From positions 1 to 64,000 of the forward strand of contig NZ_MZGX01000014.1 in NCBI RefSeq assembly GCF_002051585.1: a stretch of 64,000 bases of DNA, read 5' to 3'. The notes beneath the pieces are model-generated. The model was not told the DNA's origin, made no database searches, and saw only the letters and a program-made list of their open reading frames with translations. Shown here piece by piece: positions 27,305 to 35,150 of this stretch (the first letter of the stretch is position 1; each line of letters starts with the position of its first letter). The DNA is from Ruminiclostridium hungatei (lineage in GTDB: Bacteria; Bacillota; Clostridia; Acetivibrionales; DSM-1351). The position numbers and the translations under genes are program-made.

Positions 27305-27865
27305 ATGGGCAAATTGATTTTTATAACAGGGGGCGCCCGCAGCGGCAAAAGTACCTTTGCGGAACAAAAGGCAGGGGAGCTGGGAGATAAAGTGCTGTAC
27401 GTGGCGACTGCCAGGCGCATTGACCGGGAGATGGAGCAGAGAATAGCCCGGCACATACTGCGGAGACCTGCCGGGTGGGAAACCTTCGAGGGCTACAAAA
27501 ATCTGGATATAGAGCTTGAAGGTATAATAAGGGATAAAAGTGCCGTGCTTTTGGACTGCATCACAATTTTAATTACAAATCTCATGCTGGATGAGGGTTT
27601 TGACTGGGACAGCTTTTCCAGGGAAAAGGCCGAAGAAATCGAGGATACAATACTTCATCAGATTGAAAGGCTTATCAGCCTGTCAAAAATGAGCTCCGTA
27701 CCCTTCATACTGGTGGCAAACGAAGTTGGCCTGGGGCTGGTGCCTCCCACGGCAATGGGCAGGGATTTCAGGGACATTGCGGGAAGGATGAATCAACTTA
27801 TTGCGAGAACCGCGGATGAAGTATATTTTTGTGTTTCAGGGATACCGATGAAGATAAAGGGGTGA
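27305..27865 (+). CDS. cobU: Adenosylcobinamide kinase / guanylyltransferase
   Basis: A 186-residue bifunctional enzyme that phosphorylates adenosylcobinamide and adds GMP. P-loop FITGGARSGKSTFAEQ, then VLYVATARRIDREM, RRPAGWETFEG and VLLDCITILITN follow, ending with ANEVGLGLVPPTAMGRDFRD. Start ATG 27305 follows GGTGGAGG. Together with the transporter and CobS it forms a cobinamide salvage line; CobT/CobC are not in the window. Confidence 0.96.
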   Translation: MGKLIFITGGARSGKSTFAEQKAGELGDKVLYVATARRIDREMEQRIARHILRRPAGWETFEGYKNLDIELEGIIRDKSAVLLDCITILITNLMLDEGFDWDSFSREKAEEIEDTILHQIERLISLSKMSSVPFILVANEVGLGLVPPTAMGRDFRDIAGRMNQLIARTADEVYFCVSGIPMKIKG

Positions 27866-27869
27866 GTTT

Positions 27870-28619
27870 GTGAAAGCACTTAAACGTCTTGTGCTGATGC
27901 TGCAGTTTTTTACCAGGATACCAATAAACATCAGTATTTCTTCAAATAGTTCGGATTTTGGAAAAGGATTGGTTTATGCACCCTTTGTAGGGCTTGTTAT
28001 CGGCGCTTTGCTCACTATGGCTGCATATGGCCTTCTATATATATTTCCAAGGGTTATGGTCACTGCAATTATCCTGGTACTGTATATGCTGGTAACAGGC
28101 GGATTGCACCTGGACGGCCTGGGAGATACTTTTGACGGAATATTTTCAAACCGTTCCAAGGAAAGGATACTGGAGATAATGAGAGACAGCAGGGTGGGAA
28201 CCAATGCGGTTCTTGCTGTCTCAGGTGTAATCCTGCTGGATTTTGCAGCCCTGACTCAGATAAATCCGGACTATTATCTAAGGACAATCCTATTGATGCC
28301 CATGGCGGGAAGGGCAGGATCACTTGTGGGAGCGGCTGTTTCCCGCTATGCAAGGCAGGGTGAGGGGCTGGGCAAATCATTTATTGACTTTTGCGGTAAG
28401 AAAGAACTTATATGGGGTTTGGCCATATATACTGCAATCAGTCTGCTGACCTTTGACCTGGGGCTGTGGTTTGTGCTGCTGCTGCCGCCGTTTTCAGCCC
28501 TGCTTTTTGTCCGGTTCTTCAGCCGGAAAACAGGAGGCGCCACAGGAGATATACTGGGTGCAGTCTGTGAACTCAACCAGTGCATATTTCTTATAGCGGC
28601 GTGCGGTATCCTGCAATAA
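27870..28619 (+). CDS. cobS: Adenosylcobinamide-GDP ribazoletransferase (cobalamin synthase)
   Basis: A 249-residue membrane enzyme that joins adenosylcobinamide-GDP with alpha-ribazole (phosphate). It has the motif GGLHLDGLGDTFDGIFSNRS with metal-binding Asp residues, RDSRVGTNAV and about five to six membrane segments. Start GTG 27870 is 4 nt from the cobU stop. It ends the riboswitch operon. Confidence 0.95.
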   Translation: MKALKRLVLMLQFFTRIPINISISSNSSDFGKGLVYAPFVGLVIGALLTMAAYGLLYIFPRVMVTAIILVLYMLVTGGLHLDGLGDTFDGIFSNRSKERILEIMRDSRVGTNAVLAVSGVILLDFAALTQINPDYYLRTILLMPMAGRAGSLVGAAVSRYARQGEGLGKSFIDFCGKKELIWGLAIYTAISLLTFDLGLWFVLLLPPFSALLFVRFFSRKTGGATGDILGAVCELNQCIFLIAACGILQ

Positions 28620-28652
28620 TCAATTCGCCATGCTTCAATTAATCCTTGTATT

Positions 28653-30560
28653 TTATTCCTCAAACAGCATGCAATCCACGAACAGTTGGTTAAAATCACT
28701 TCTGGCCGAAAGCTCCACATATGTGATTTTCCTGCTTAGCTCATAAGCGGCATTCAGGCTGTTCCTGTTCAGCAGACTTTCCGCGGCACCCTGTCCCGCC
28801 GCATTTCCCACTGTGATTATCCTGCCTTTTAAAGCACCGGGTATAAGGCCGATTTTTAAAGCGCTGTCAATATTTATATAGCTTCCGAAACCTCCGGCCA
28901 GATAGACAGTCTCAATCTTATCAAAGCTTATTCCCGCTTCCTTGACCAGAATATTGATACCTGCCGCTATGGCGGCTTTGGCATTCTGCAGTTCCCGTAT
29001 ATCCTTTTGCGTTAAGGCAATGTCGCGTCCTGTAAGCGTTTCTTCCTGTTCATAAAGCCTGAAGGCATTTATTCCGTCCACCTGGACAATACGCCGGGAC
29101 AGAGCTGCAAGGGCCTGGTTTTCTGACTTCCAAAGAGTGTCAAGTCTCCCGGTCTCATCAACTATTCCCGCTTCCAGCAGTTGGGCAAGTATGTCCACTA
29201 CTCCTGTACCACATATGCCCATGGGACGGGAGTTGCCGATAGTGGTGCAGCGAAAACCCTGTGTCAGGCTGACGCTGCTGATGGCACCTGTTATACTGCC
29301 CATTCCGTTGCGGATGTTTGCCCCCTCAAAGGCGGGGCCGGCAGCCGAAGAGCAGGCATACAGGAAGTCTTTGCTGCCCAGCACCATTTCTCCGTTGGTT
29401 CCTATGTCAATGAGCAATGCTATGGACTCCTGCCGGTACATGCCTGTTGAAAGTACGGCAGCTACGGTATCAGCCCCAATATATGCGGAAACCGAAGGCA
29501 ATATTAGTGCCAGTCCCGAAGGGTTGATGGAAATACCCAGCTCTGCCGCCTTTACATTAATGCTGCGGGTGAAGGCCGGAATAAACGGAGCAGCGGCAAT
29601 GTTCCGCGGGTCCACTCCTGTCAGCAGGTGAAGCATGGTGGTGTTGCCTGCCAGAGTTACGGCATATATACCGGCTGTACTGATTCCAGCCTGGGCACAC
29701 AAAGCCGAGATACCCGCATTAACTCCTTTGACCACCTGAGCTTGAAGCTGTTCCAGGCCCTCAGGCGAATCCATTGCATGTTTGATCCTGGAGATAACGT
29801 CAGCCCCGTATATCTTTTGAGGATTTAGCAATGAACTGACAGACAGCCTTTTGCCGGTGTTCAGATCCAACAGGTAGCAGGCCAGGGTGGTGGTCCCTAT
29901 ATCCACAGCAGCACCGTAAAGTTCTGCTGTGGTGTCACCTGCCTCAACGGACAATAGTTTTGAGCAGCCGGTTACAAGAGTTACACAGGAACCCTCCTGT
30001 CTTAATGCAGAGGGCAGGCTTCGCAGCAGGCTCAAATCAGAGTCATCCGGCATTGCTTCACCATAAAGCTCTCCGGACTTTTGGGCACATATGCCGTAGT
30101 GCTGTGTTGTGTGGCAGTCCGGGTTTTTTATGCTGTCAATAAGTCTGGACAGATCGTCACGCTGATGGCTCAGACGTGATTCCTCCAGCTTCAGGCAAAC
30201 CTTTGAAACAGGAGGGTCAGAATCAATATCCTTTGAAATACCTTCTGTTACTATTTTTGCGCTGTCATTCCGGGCATCCAGGGACACTTCCATATCACAG
30301 GACACAGGGATGCCGCATGCCAGCCTGTACCCCTCTGAAAGAGCGTCGCCGCCCAGCAGTTCCGACTCTCTCGGGCCAGGCTGCTTCAAGGGCCTGGAGT
30401 GGGATAATATTTTTACACGGCATTTTCCGCAAGTGCCGTTTCCATTACAGGGGGAGTCCACCTGTAAGCCGTTGCTCCTTAAGTGGTAGAGCAGGCTGTT
30501 ATTATCCGGTACTTGAATTAATGCAGTTTTATCATCAGAATAAACTTTGATCTGAAACAT
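28653..30560 (-). CDS. Reductive activator of corrinoid proteins (RACE/RamA-like, 2Fe-2S + ASKHA)
   Basis: A 635-residue protein. The N-terminal 2Fe-2S ferredoxin domain has Cys38, Cys44, Cys47 and Cys82 (PCNGNGTCGKC, later LACGI). The C-terminal half is an ASKHA ATPase-like domain: GAAVDIGTTTLACYLLDL, LLIDIGTNGEMVLG, CGTGVVDILAQLL and VYLAGGFGSYINID. This layout matches activators that reduce inactive Co(II) corrinoid in methyltransferase systems with ATP. It precedes no methyltransferase here. The DUF1638 gene lies 41 nt upstream on the same strand and is probably in the same operon. Confidence 0.9.
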   Translation of the reverse strand: MFQIKVYSDDKTALIQVPDNNSLLYHLRSNGLQVDSPCNGNGTCGKCRVKILSHSRPLKQPGPRESELLGGDALSEGYRLACGIPVSCDMEVSLDARNDSAKIVTEGISKDIDSDPPVSKVCLKLEESRLSHQRDDLSRLIDSIKNPDCHTTQHYGICAQKSGELYGEAMPDDSDLSLLRSLPSALRQEGSCVTLVTGCSKLLSVEAGDTTAELYGAAVDIGTTTLACYLLDLNTGKRLSVSSLLNPQKIYGADVISRIKHAMDSPEGLEQLQAQVVKGVNAGISALCAQAGISTAGIYAVTLAGNTTMLHLLTGVDPRNIAAAPFIPAFTRSINVKAAELGISINPSGLALILPSVSAYIGADTVAAVLSTGMYRQESIALLIDIGTNGEMVLGSKDFLYACSSAAGPAFEGANIRNGMGSITGAISSVSLTQGFRCTTIGNSRPMGICGTGVVDILAQLLEAGIVDETGRLDTLWKSENQALAALSRRIVQVDGINAFRLYEQEETLTGRDIALTQKDIRELQNAKAAIAAGINILVKEAGISFDKIETVYLAGGFGSYINIDSALKIGLIPGALKGRIITVGNAAGQGAAESLLNRNSLNAAYELSRKITYVELSARSDFNQLFVDCMLFEE

Positions 30561-30601
30561 TTTTTCACCGCCTGTAAAAGTATTTTAATGTGCCGGCAGC
30601 A

Positions 30602-31360
30602 TTATTCTTCCCCGGACAACTGCGCTTTTATAATTTCCTTGTCGTAGGAAGCACATACCACTTCGCCGGGCTGTAATATTAAAACCTCGTCACTTTTGAA
30701 TTCACCGTTTAAAATATTCCATAGCAGGCCCATACCCCCTTCAAACTCCATGTAGTCCCACTTGAAAAAATCGGCGGTATTTCTTGTGAAGCTTCTGTAA
30801 TAATCGTTATTATTAAGGGAATCCCAGCGTATAAAACCGGCATTTTTATACTCCTTCATCCAGGTCTGTTCCATTTCCATAAGGTATTGGGCATTTTCTT
30901 CTCCATACCTTTGGGAATAGTCTTTATACAGGACCGAAAATTTCAGCTCACTGGGCTGCCAGGCCCGTTCAATCCAACCGGAAGAAAACCAGTATGTACC
31001 GGGATGTTTTTTAAAAAACTCCATATATTTCTCCCTGGAACCCAGCAATAAAGTTATACAATCATGAGCCCTGGGAATAACAAGAGGGACCTTGGGGCTT
31101 GAAATCCCGGCAGTCCCGTTGCTGCACAGTCCGTATGCAATAATGATGTAGTCATAGGCTGGACAGGTGCCAAGATAATTATATGGAAACCCGTCATTTG
31201 CCCTGTTGATTTCTTCCTGCAGAGACTCTCTGAGAAAGTCGGGCTTGTCGTGGAGACCCTGATGCAGGAAGGTAATATCAGTATAGTGCTGTGATAAGCC
31301 TGCCAGATAGGACAGCTCCCTGTTCAAAACGTCGCAGGCGATAATTTTCAGTCTGAGCAT
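30602..31360 (-). CDS. DUF1638 protein
   Basis: A 252-residue cytosolic protein starting MLRLKIIACDVLNREL. It carries YDYIIIAYGLCSNGTAGI, VIPRAHDCITLLLGSREKY and ILQPGEVVCASYD, with conserved Cys and His that could bind metal. DUF1638 genes commonly lie beside corrinoid methyltransferase genes in anaerobes and methanogens. The exact role is not known. It is in an operon with the activator. Confidence 0.85.
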   Translation of the reverse strand: MLRLKIIACDVLNRELSYLAGLSQHYTDITFLHQGLHDKPDFLRESLQEEINRANDGFPYNYLGTCPAYDYIIIAYGLCSNGTAGISSPKVPLVIPRAHDCITLLLGSREKYMEFFKKHPGTYWFSSGWIERAWQPSELKFSVLYKDYSQRYGEENAQYLMEMEQTWMKEYKNAGFIRWDSLNNNDYYRSFTRNTADFFKWDYMEFEGGMGLLWNILNGEFKSDEVLILQPGEVVCASYDKEIIKAQLSGEE

Positions 31361-31492
31361 TTTGTTTTATCCTCCATGTAAAGGGTAAATAATAATAGTG
31401 TTTATACTACATAATAAATGATGAATAAAACAGCCTGATTACATTTTACACTAAGAGACGGTATTTTCATACGGAGAGAGGAGTTTTTCAAT

Positions 31493-31726
31493 ATGGTGAA
31501 GCCTATTAAGATTAAAAATGTGAAAGACATTGAAGCAATCAACCGGATTGTAAGCCAGTACCCCTTCGACATCTGGATTCATGGAAAAAGCGGAATGGCA
31601 GATGCAAAATCCATCCTGGGGATGTTCATTCTCAAGCTTGATGAACCTTTAACACTTGTTGTGCCTGATGATGCAGACACAAACAAGCTATTTAAGGAAC
31701 TGGACCAGTATATGCATATTTTTTAA
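31493..31726 (+). CDS. HPr-like protein lacking the phosphorylated His
   Basis: A 77-residue protein of HPr length and pattern. In HPr the sequence GLHARPA carries the catalytic His15; here that part reads VKDIEAINRIVSQYP and has no His. The Ser46 region is kept as ADAKSILGMFIL. That recalls Crh of Bacillus, which has Gln15 and acts only through Ser46 phosphorylation in carbon control. It cannot act as a PTS carrier. GAGGAG precedes the ATG. It is divergent from the DUF1638 gene. Confidence 0.75.
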   Translation: MVKPIKIKNVKDIEAINRIVSQYPFDIWIHGKSGMADAKSILGMFILKLDEPLTLVVPDDADTNKLFKELDQYMHIF

Positions 31727-31894
31727 ATGCTGAAATAGTTACGGCGAGAGCTCAGCATGGGCTCTGCCATAGCCGGGCGGGGGGATTTTTTCAGGACCAG
31801 GCGGAGGAGGCCGGAATAATCGTCTTATTCCAACTGACGACGTCCTGGGAAAATTTAACCGCCGGCAATGTATGAAGCCAGAGGTTACAGACCA

Positions 31895-32533
31895 CTAGCG
31901 GCCCTGACAGTATTCGGAGGCCGCGTCGGCCGCTGAGGCTGCATCTGCCGTATAGTAGTCGGCGGAAATTGTTTCGCAGAAACTCTGTGTTACAGGAGCG
32001 CCGCCTATCATAATGGCAATCTTGTCTCTTATTCCTGCGCTTACCGCAGCTTTTACCACACTGTCCATTTCGGCCATAGTGGTGGTCAGCAGAGTGGAGC
32101 AGGCTATAATATGAGCGTTTTCATTTATGGCAGTCTCAACGAATCTTGAAGCTGATACATCTACACCCAGGTCAATGACTTCAAGCCCCCTGCCTTCCAT
32201 CATCATCTTAACCAGGTTTTTACCTATATCGTGGAGATCACCTGCCACTGTACCCAGGATAACCTTACCTGCCGCCTTGACTCCACTTGAAGCCAGCAGC
32301 GGCTTGAGAAGCTCTGTTCCCATAGTCATTGCCCTTGCGGCAATCATTACATCGGGAACATATATTTCGTCACGTTTAAATTTTTCACCTATTACTGCCA
32401 TTCCGGGAAGAAGACCGTTATTCAGGATTTCCTGGGGCTTTATGCCCTCGCCCAGGGCCTTTTGAACCAGCTCTTTTACAATTTTAGCTTTTCCTATCTG
32501 AAGGTTTTGTGAAATTTCATCCAGTATGCTCAT
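31895..32533 (-). CDS. Corrinoid-binding protein of a methyltransferase system (MtaC/MtbC/MttC-like)
   Basis: A 212-residue protein. A helical cap (residues 1-85) is followed by a B12-binding domain with the cobalt-ligand motif GDLHDIGKNLV and the later IACSTLLTTTMAEM and MIGGAPVTQSF, as in methanol or methylamine corrinoid proteins. It normally accepts a methyl group from a substrate-specific methyltransferase. No such enzyme gene lies beside it. CAGGAG precedes the ATG (32533). The activator and DUF1638 genes nearby complete the accessory set. Confidence 0.9.
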   Translation of the reverse strand: MSILDEISQNLQIGKAKIVKELVQKALGEGIKPQEILNNGLLPGMAVIGEKFKRDEIYVPDVMIAARAMTMGTELLKPLLASSGVKAAGKVILGTVAGDLHDIGKNLVKMMMEGRGLEVIDLGVDVSASRFVETAINENAHIIACSTLLTTTMAEMDSVVKAAVSAGIRDKIAIMIGGAPVTQSFCETISADYYTADAASAADAASEYCQGR

Positions 32534-32774
32534 TTGATATTCTCCTGTTTCTAGTACGCTTTAGCGTGCTAAACTGTACAATACATATACACATTGTAAT
32601 ATAAAACGACTGATTTGTATAAACTTTTTTCCTTCTGTATATAAATTATTTACAAAAATTTTTATTATAGCAGAGAAGCCGGGACTATAAAAAATGTCAG
32701 GAATCACAAGGGAAAAAATCCCATTTTGTGCCTTATTTATAATATAGAATGTAAAAATAATTATAAAAATAATA

Positions 32775-32792
32775 TTGACAAATAATTAACAA
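32775..32792. promoter_or_regulatory. Rex-like operator 1, over the -35 box
   Basis: ttgacaaataattaacaa agrees with the clostridial Rex consensus TTGTTAANNNNTTAACAA at 12 of 14 defined positions. Confidence 0.5.
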
Positions 32793-32803
32793 AGGGTTAA
32801 AAT
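32775..32803 (+). promoter_or_regulatory. adhE promoter
   Basis: TTGACA (32775-32780), a 17-nt spacer, then TAAAAT (32798-32803). Transcription would start near 32810. The -35 box lies in a Rex-like site. Confidence 0.75.
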
Positions 32804-32816
32804 AATTATAGAGACA

Positions 32817-32834
32817 TTGTTAAATTATTAACAG
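32817..32834. promoter_or_regulatory. Rex-like operator 2, just downstream of the promoter
   Basis: ttgttaaattattaacag matches 13 of 14 defined positions of the Rex consensus. It lies about 7 nt after the likely start of transcription, a good place for repression at high NAD+/NADH. Confidence 0.75.
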
Positions 32835-32907
32835 TGTTGCCATAAATAATCCTATTTTTTAAGCCATAAATGGCTGAACACGAATGGCTTAAATTTTTTA
32901 AGATTAT

Positions 32908-32925
32908 TTGTTAAAAAAATAACAA
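32908..32925. promoter_or_regulatory. Rex-like operator 3, in the adhE leader
   Basis: ttgttaaaaaaataacaa matches 13 of 14 defined positions. It is 40 nt from the adhE start. Confidence 0.65.
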
Positions 32926-32964
32926 TAATTGTATTGCTTTATAACTTAATGGAGGTTGAATATT

Positions 32965-34821
32965 ATGGCTAAGAAGAATCTGATTGTAAACAGTGTTGAG
33001 ACATTATTGGAAAAAATCACTGAAATCAAGCAGGCACAAGAGGTCTTTGCAACCTATTCCCAGGAGCAGGTTGACAAAATATTTGCTGCAGCAGCTCTGG
33101 CAGCCAACAAGAAAAGAATTCCTCTGGCTAAAATGGCTCAGGCTGAGACCGGTATGGGTGTTGTGGAAGACAAGGTAATAAAGAATCACTATGCAGCAGA
33201 ATATATATACAATGCTTATAAAGACACCAGGACCTGCGGAGTTCTGGAAAGAGACGACGCTTTTGGAATAACAAAGATTGCTGAACCGCTGGGTGTCATA
33301 GCTGCCATCGTACCAACCACAAATCCTACATCAACAGCTATATTTAAGGCTCTGCTGGCGCTTAAAACCAGAAACGGCATAATATTCTCTCCCCACCCCA
33401 GAGCAAAAAAATCTACAATAGAAGCAGCAGGTATCATACTTGAAGCGGCAGTTGCAGCAGGTGCTCCCAAGGGGATTATCGGGTGGATAGACGAGCCTAC
33501 CATAGAACTCTCAGAACGCGTAATGAAAGAGGCAAATATAATACTGGCCACCGGCGGACCGGGTATGGTAAGGGCGGCATATTCTTCAGGAAAACCTGCC
33601 ATAGGCGTGGGCGCAGGCAATACTCCCGCAATTATTGATGACACTGCCGATTTAAAAACAGCGGTAAGCTCAATACTTGTTTCAAAGACCTTTGATAACG
33701 GTATGATTTGTGCTTCAGAGCAGGCGGTCATTGTACTGGATAAGATATACAACGATGTAAAGAAGGAGTTCACACTCAGAGGTGCGTACTTCCTTAATAA
33801 GGAACAGACTCAGAAAACGAGGGAGATACTCCTTGTAAACGGCGCATTGAACGCCAAGATAGTGGGTCAGACTGCATACACCATCGCAAAACTGGCAGGC
33901 TTTGAAGTACCTGTTGAAACAAAGATACTGGTTGGGGAGGTGGAATCTGTTGAATTAACTGAAGCTTTCGCACACGAAAAGCTCTCACCGGTACTTGCCA
34001 TGTATAGGGCCAAGACCTTTGACGAGGCTGTAGCAAAAGCCGAAAAGCTTGTGGCAGACGGAGGCTTTGGACATACCTCATCTATTTATATTGATGCAGT
34101 TAATGAAAAAGTTAAAATAGATAAATTCACACAGGCCATGAAAACCTGCAGAATTCTTGTGAACACGCCGTCTTCACACGGCGGTATAGGGGATCTGTAC
34201 AATTTCAAGCTGGCTCCTTCTCTGACCCTGGGCTGCGGCTCCTGGGGAGGCAACTCGGTATCTGAAAACGTAGGGGTCAAGCACCTGATTAACATCAAGA
34301 CCGTAGCCGAAAGGAGAGAGAATATGCTTTGGTTTAGAACTCCTGAAAAGATATATTTCAAAAAAGGCTGTCTGGGAGTGGCTTTAAAGGAACTGAAGGA
34401 TGTGATGAACAAGAAGAGGGCTTTCATTGTCACAGATTCCTTCCTGTTTAATAACGGGTATACAAAACCTGTTACGGACCTGCTGGATACCATGAATATT
34501 AAATATCATACCTTCTTTGATGTGGCTCCCGATCCTACGCTTGCATGTGCAAAGCTGGGTGCGGAGGCCATGAGGGAATTCAATCCGGACGTGATAATTG
34601 CTCTTGGAGGAGGCTCGGCCATGGATGCCGGCAAGATAATGTGGACTTTATACGAGCATCCTGAGGTGGACTTCCAGGATCTGGCCATGAGATTTATGGA
34701 TATCAGAAAGGACGAAATGGTTGAACAGGCTTTTGACGACCAGTGCACAGGCGCAAATCCCAGATATCCATTAATGAGTGAATTAAAGGATATGTACCTT
34801 AGAGCATATTACGGAAAGTAA
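32965..34821 (+). CDS. adhE: AdhE with an in-frame deletion of most of the alcohol dehydrogenase domain
   Basis: A 618-residue protein; AdhE is normally about 870. The CoA-acylating aldehyde dehydrogenase half (1 to about 440) is complete, with the catalytic Cys in NGMICASEQ. The Fe-ADH half begins normally (PDVIIALGGGSAMDAGKIMW) up to FQDLAMRFMDIRK, residue 582. It then jumps to DEMVEQAFDDQCTGANPRYP and the usual C-terminal AYYGK. About 250 residues with the iron-binding Asp and His residues are missing, in frame. So the product can probably reduce acetyl-CoA to acetaldehyde but not acetaldehyde to ethanol. Start ATG 32965 follows GGAGG (32951-32955). Rex-like sites lie upstream. Confidence 0.93.
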   Translation: MAKKNLIVNSVETLLEKITEIKQAQEVFATYSQEQVDKIFAAAALAANKKRIPLAKMAQAETGMGVVEDKVIKNHYAAEYIYNAYKDTRTCGVLERDDAFGITKIAEPLGVIAAIVPTTNPTSTAIFKALLALKTRNGIIFSPHPRAKKSTIEAAGIILEAAVAAGAPKGIIGWIDEPTIELSERVMKEANIILATGGPGMVRAAYSSGKPAIGVGAGNTPAIIDDTADLKTAVSSILVSKTFDNGMICASEQAVIVLDKIYNDVKKEFTLRGAYFLNKEQTQKTREILLVNGALNAKIVGQTAYTIAKLAGFEVPVETKILVGEVESVELTEAFAHEKLSPVLAMYRAKTFDEAVAKAEKLVADGGFGHTSSIYIDAVNEKVKIDKFTQAMKTCRILVNTPSSHGGIGDLYNFKLAPSLTLGCGSWGGNSVSENVGVKHLINIKTVAERRENMLWFRTPEKIYFKKGCLGVALKELKDVMNKKRAFIVTDSFLFNNGYTKPVTDLLDTMNIKYHTFFDVAPDPTLACAKLGAEAMREFNPDVIIALGGGSAMDAGKIMWTLYEHPEVDFQDLAMRFMDIRKDEMVEQAFDDQCTGANPRYPLMSELKDMYLRAYYGK

Positions 34822-35150
34822 AACAACAATCATATCATTGGCGGGAATATTTCTATAATTATTCATTTTATTGTTGATCTCCTCACCCCTTTCCTGCCAA
34901 TTGACAGTTCCATAAATGTTTGGTAAAAACGGCCGCCTGCAGGATACTTGAAATATGCAGGCGGTTGTTTTTTTGTTTAATATATTGAAATTAAATGGCT
35001 GAGAGCTGCTGACAAAAGATTTTCATAGATTTCGACTGATTTTGAGCAAATATTGAAAGGATAATGTTTATAATTTAATATAAAATGATTTATGAAAATG
35101 GTATCAGGGTATAAATAAGAAAGATTTATAGATTGAAGGAGGCAAAGCTT
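34822..35150 (+). other. Gap between adhE and the Fe-ADH gene
   Basis: Contains the terminator at 34933-34975. A possible promoter of the next gene is TTGAAA (35053-35058), 17 nt, TAATAT (35076-35081). So the Fe-ADH is probably transcribed on its own. Confidence 0.5.
34933..34975 (+). terminator. Terminator of adhE
   Basis: CCGCCTGCA (34933-34941) pairs with TGCAGGCGG (34956-34964), followed by ttgtttttttg. Confidence 0.9.

Larger units (their letters stand above)
32534..32964. other. 430-bp AT-rich control region upstream of adhE
   Basis: Holds the promoter and three Rex-like sites listed separately. It also contains a hairpin CCATAAATGGCTGAACACGA-like region at 32863-32890 (AAGCCAT / ATGGCTT). 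The corrinoid gene starts divergently at 32533. Confidence 0.8.

Noticed and set aside
29137-29631. 164-codon plus-strand frame opposite the RACE-type gene
   Set aside because: Antisense shadow without ribosome site.
31727-31894. Structured non-coding gene between HPr-like and corrinoid genes
   Set aside because: Only weak, scattered pairings (CAGGAC / GTCCTG); not enough for a call.
32965-34821. AdhE shortened by a frameshift or premature stop
   Set aside because: The normal C-terminal sequence follows in the same frame, so it is an internal deletion.
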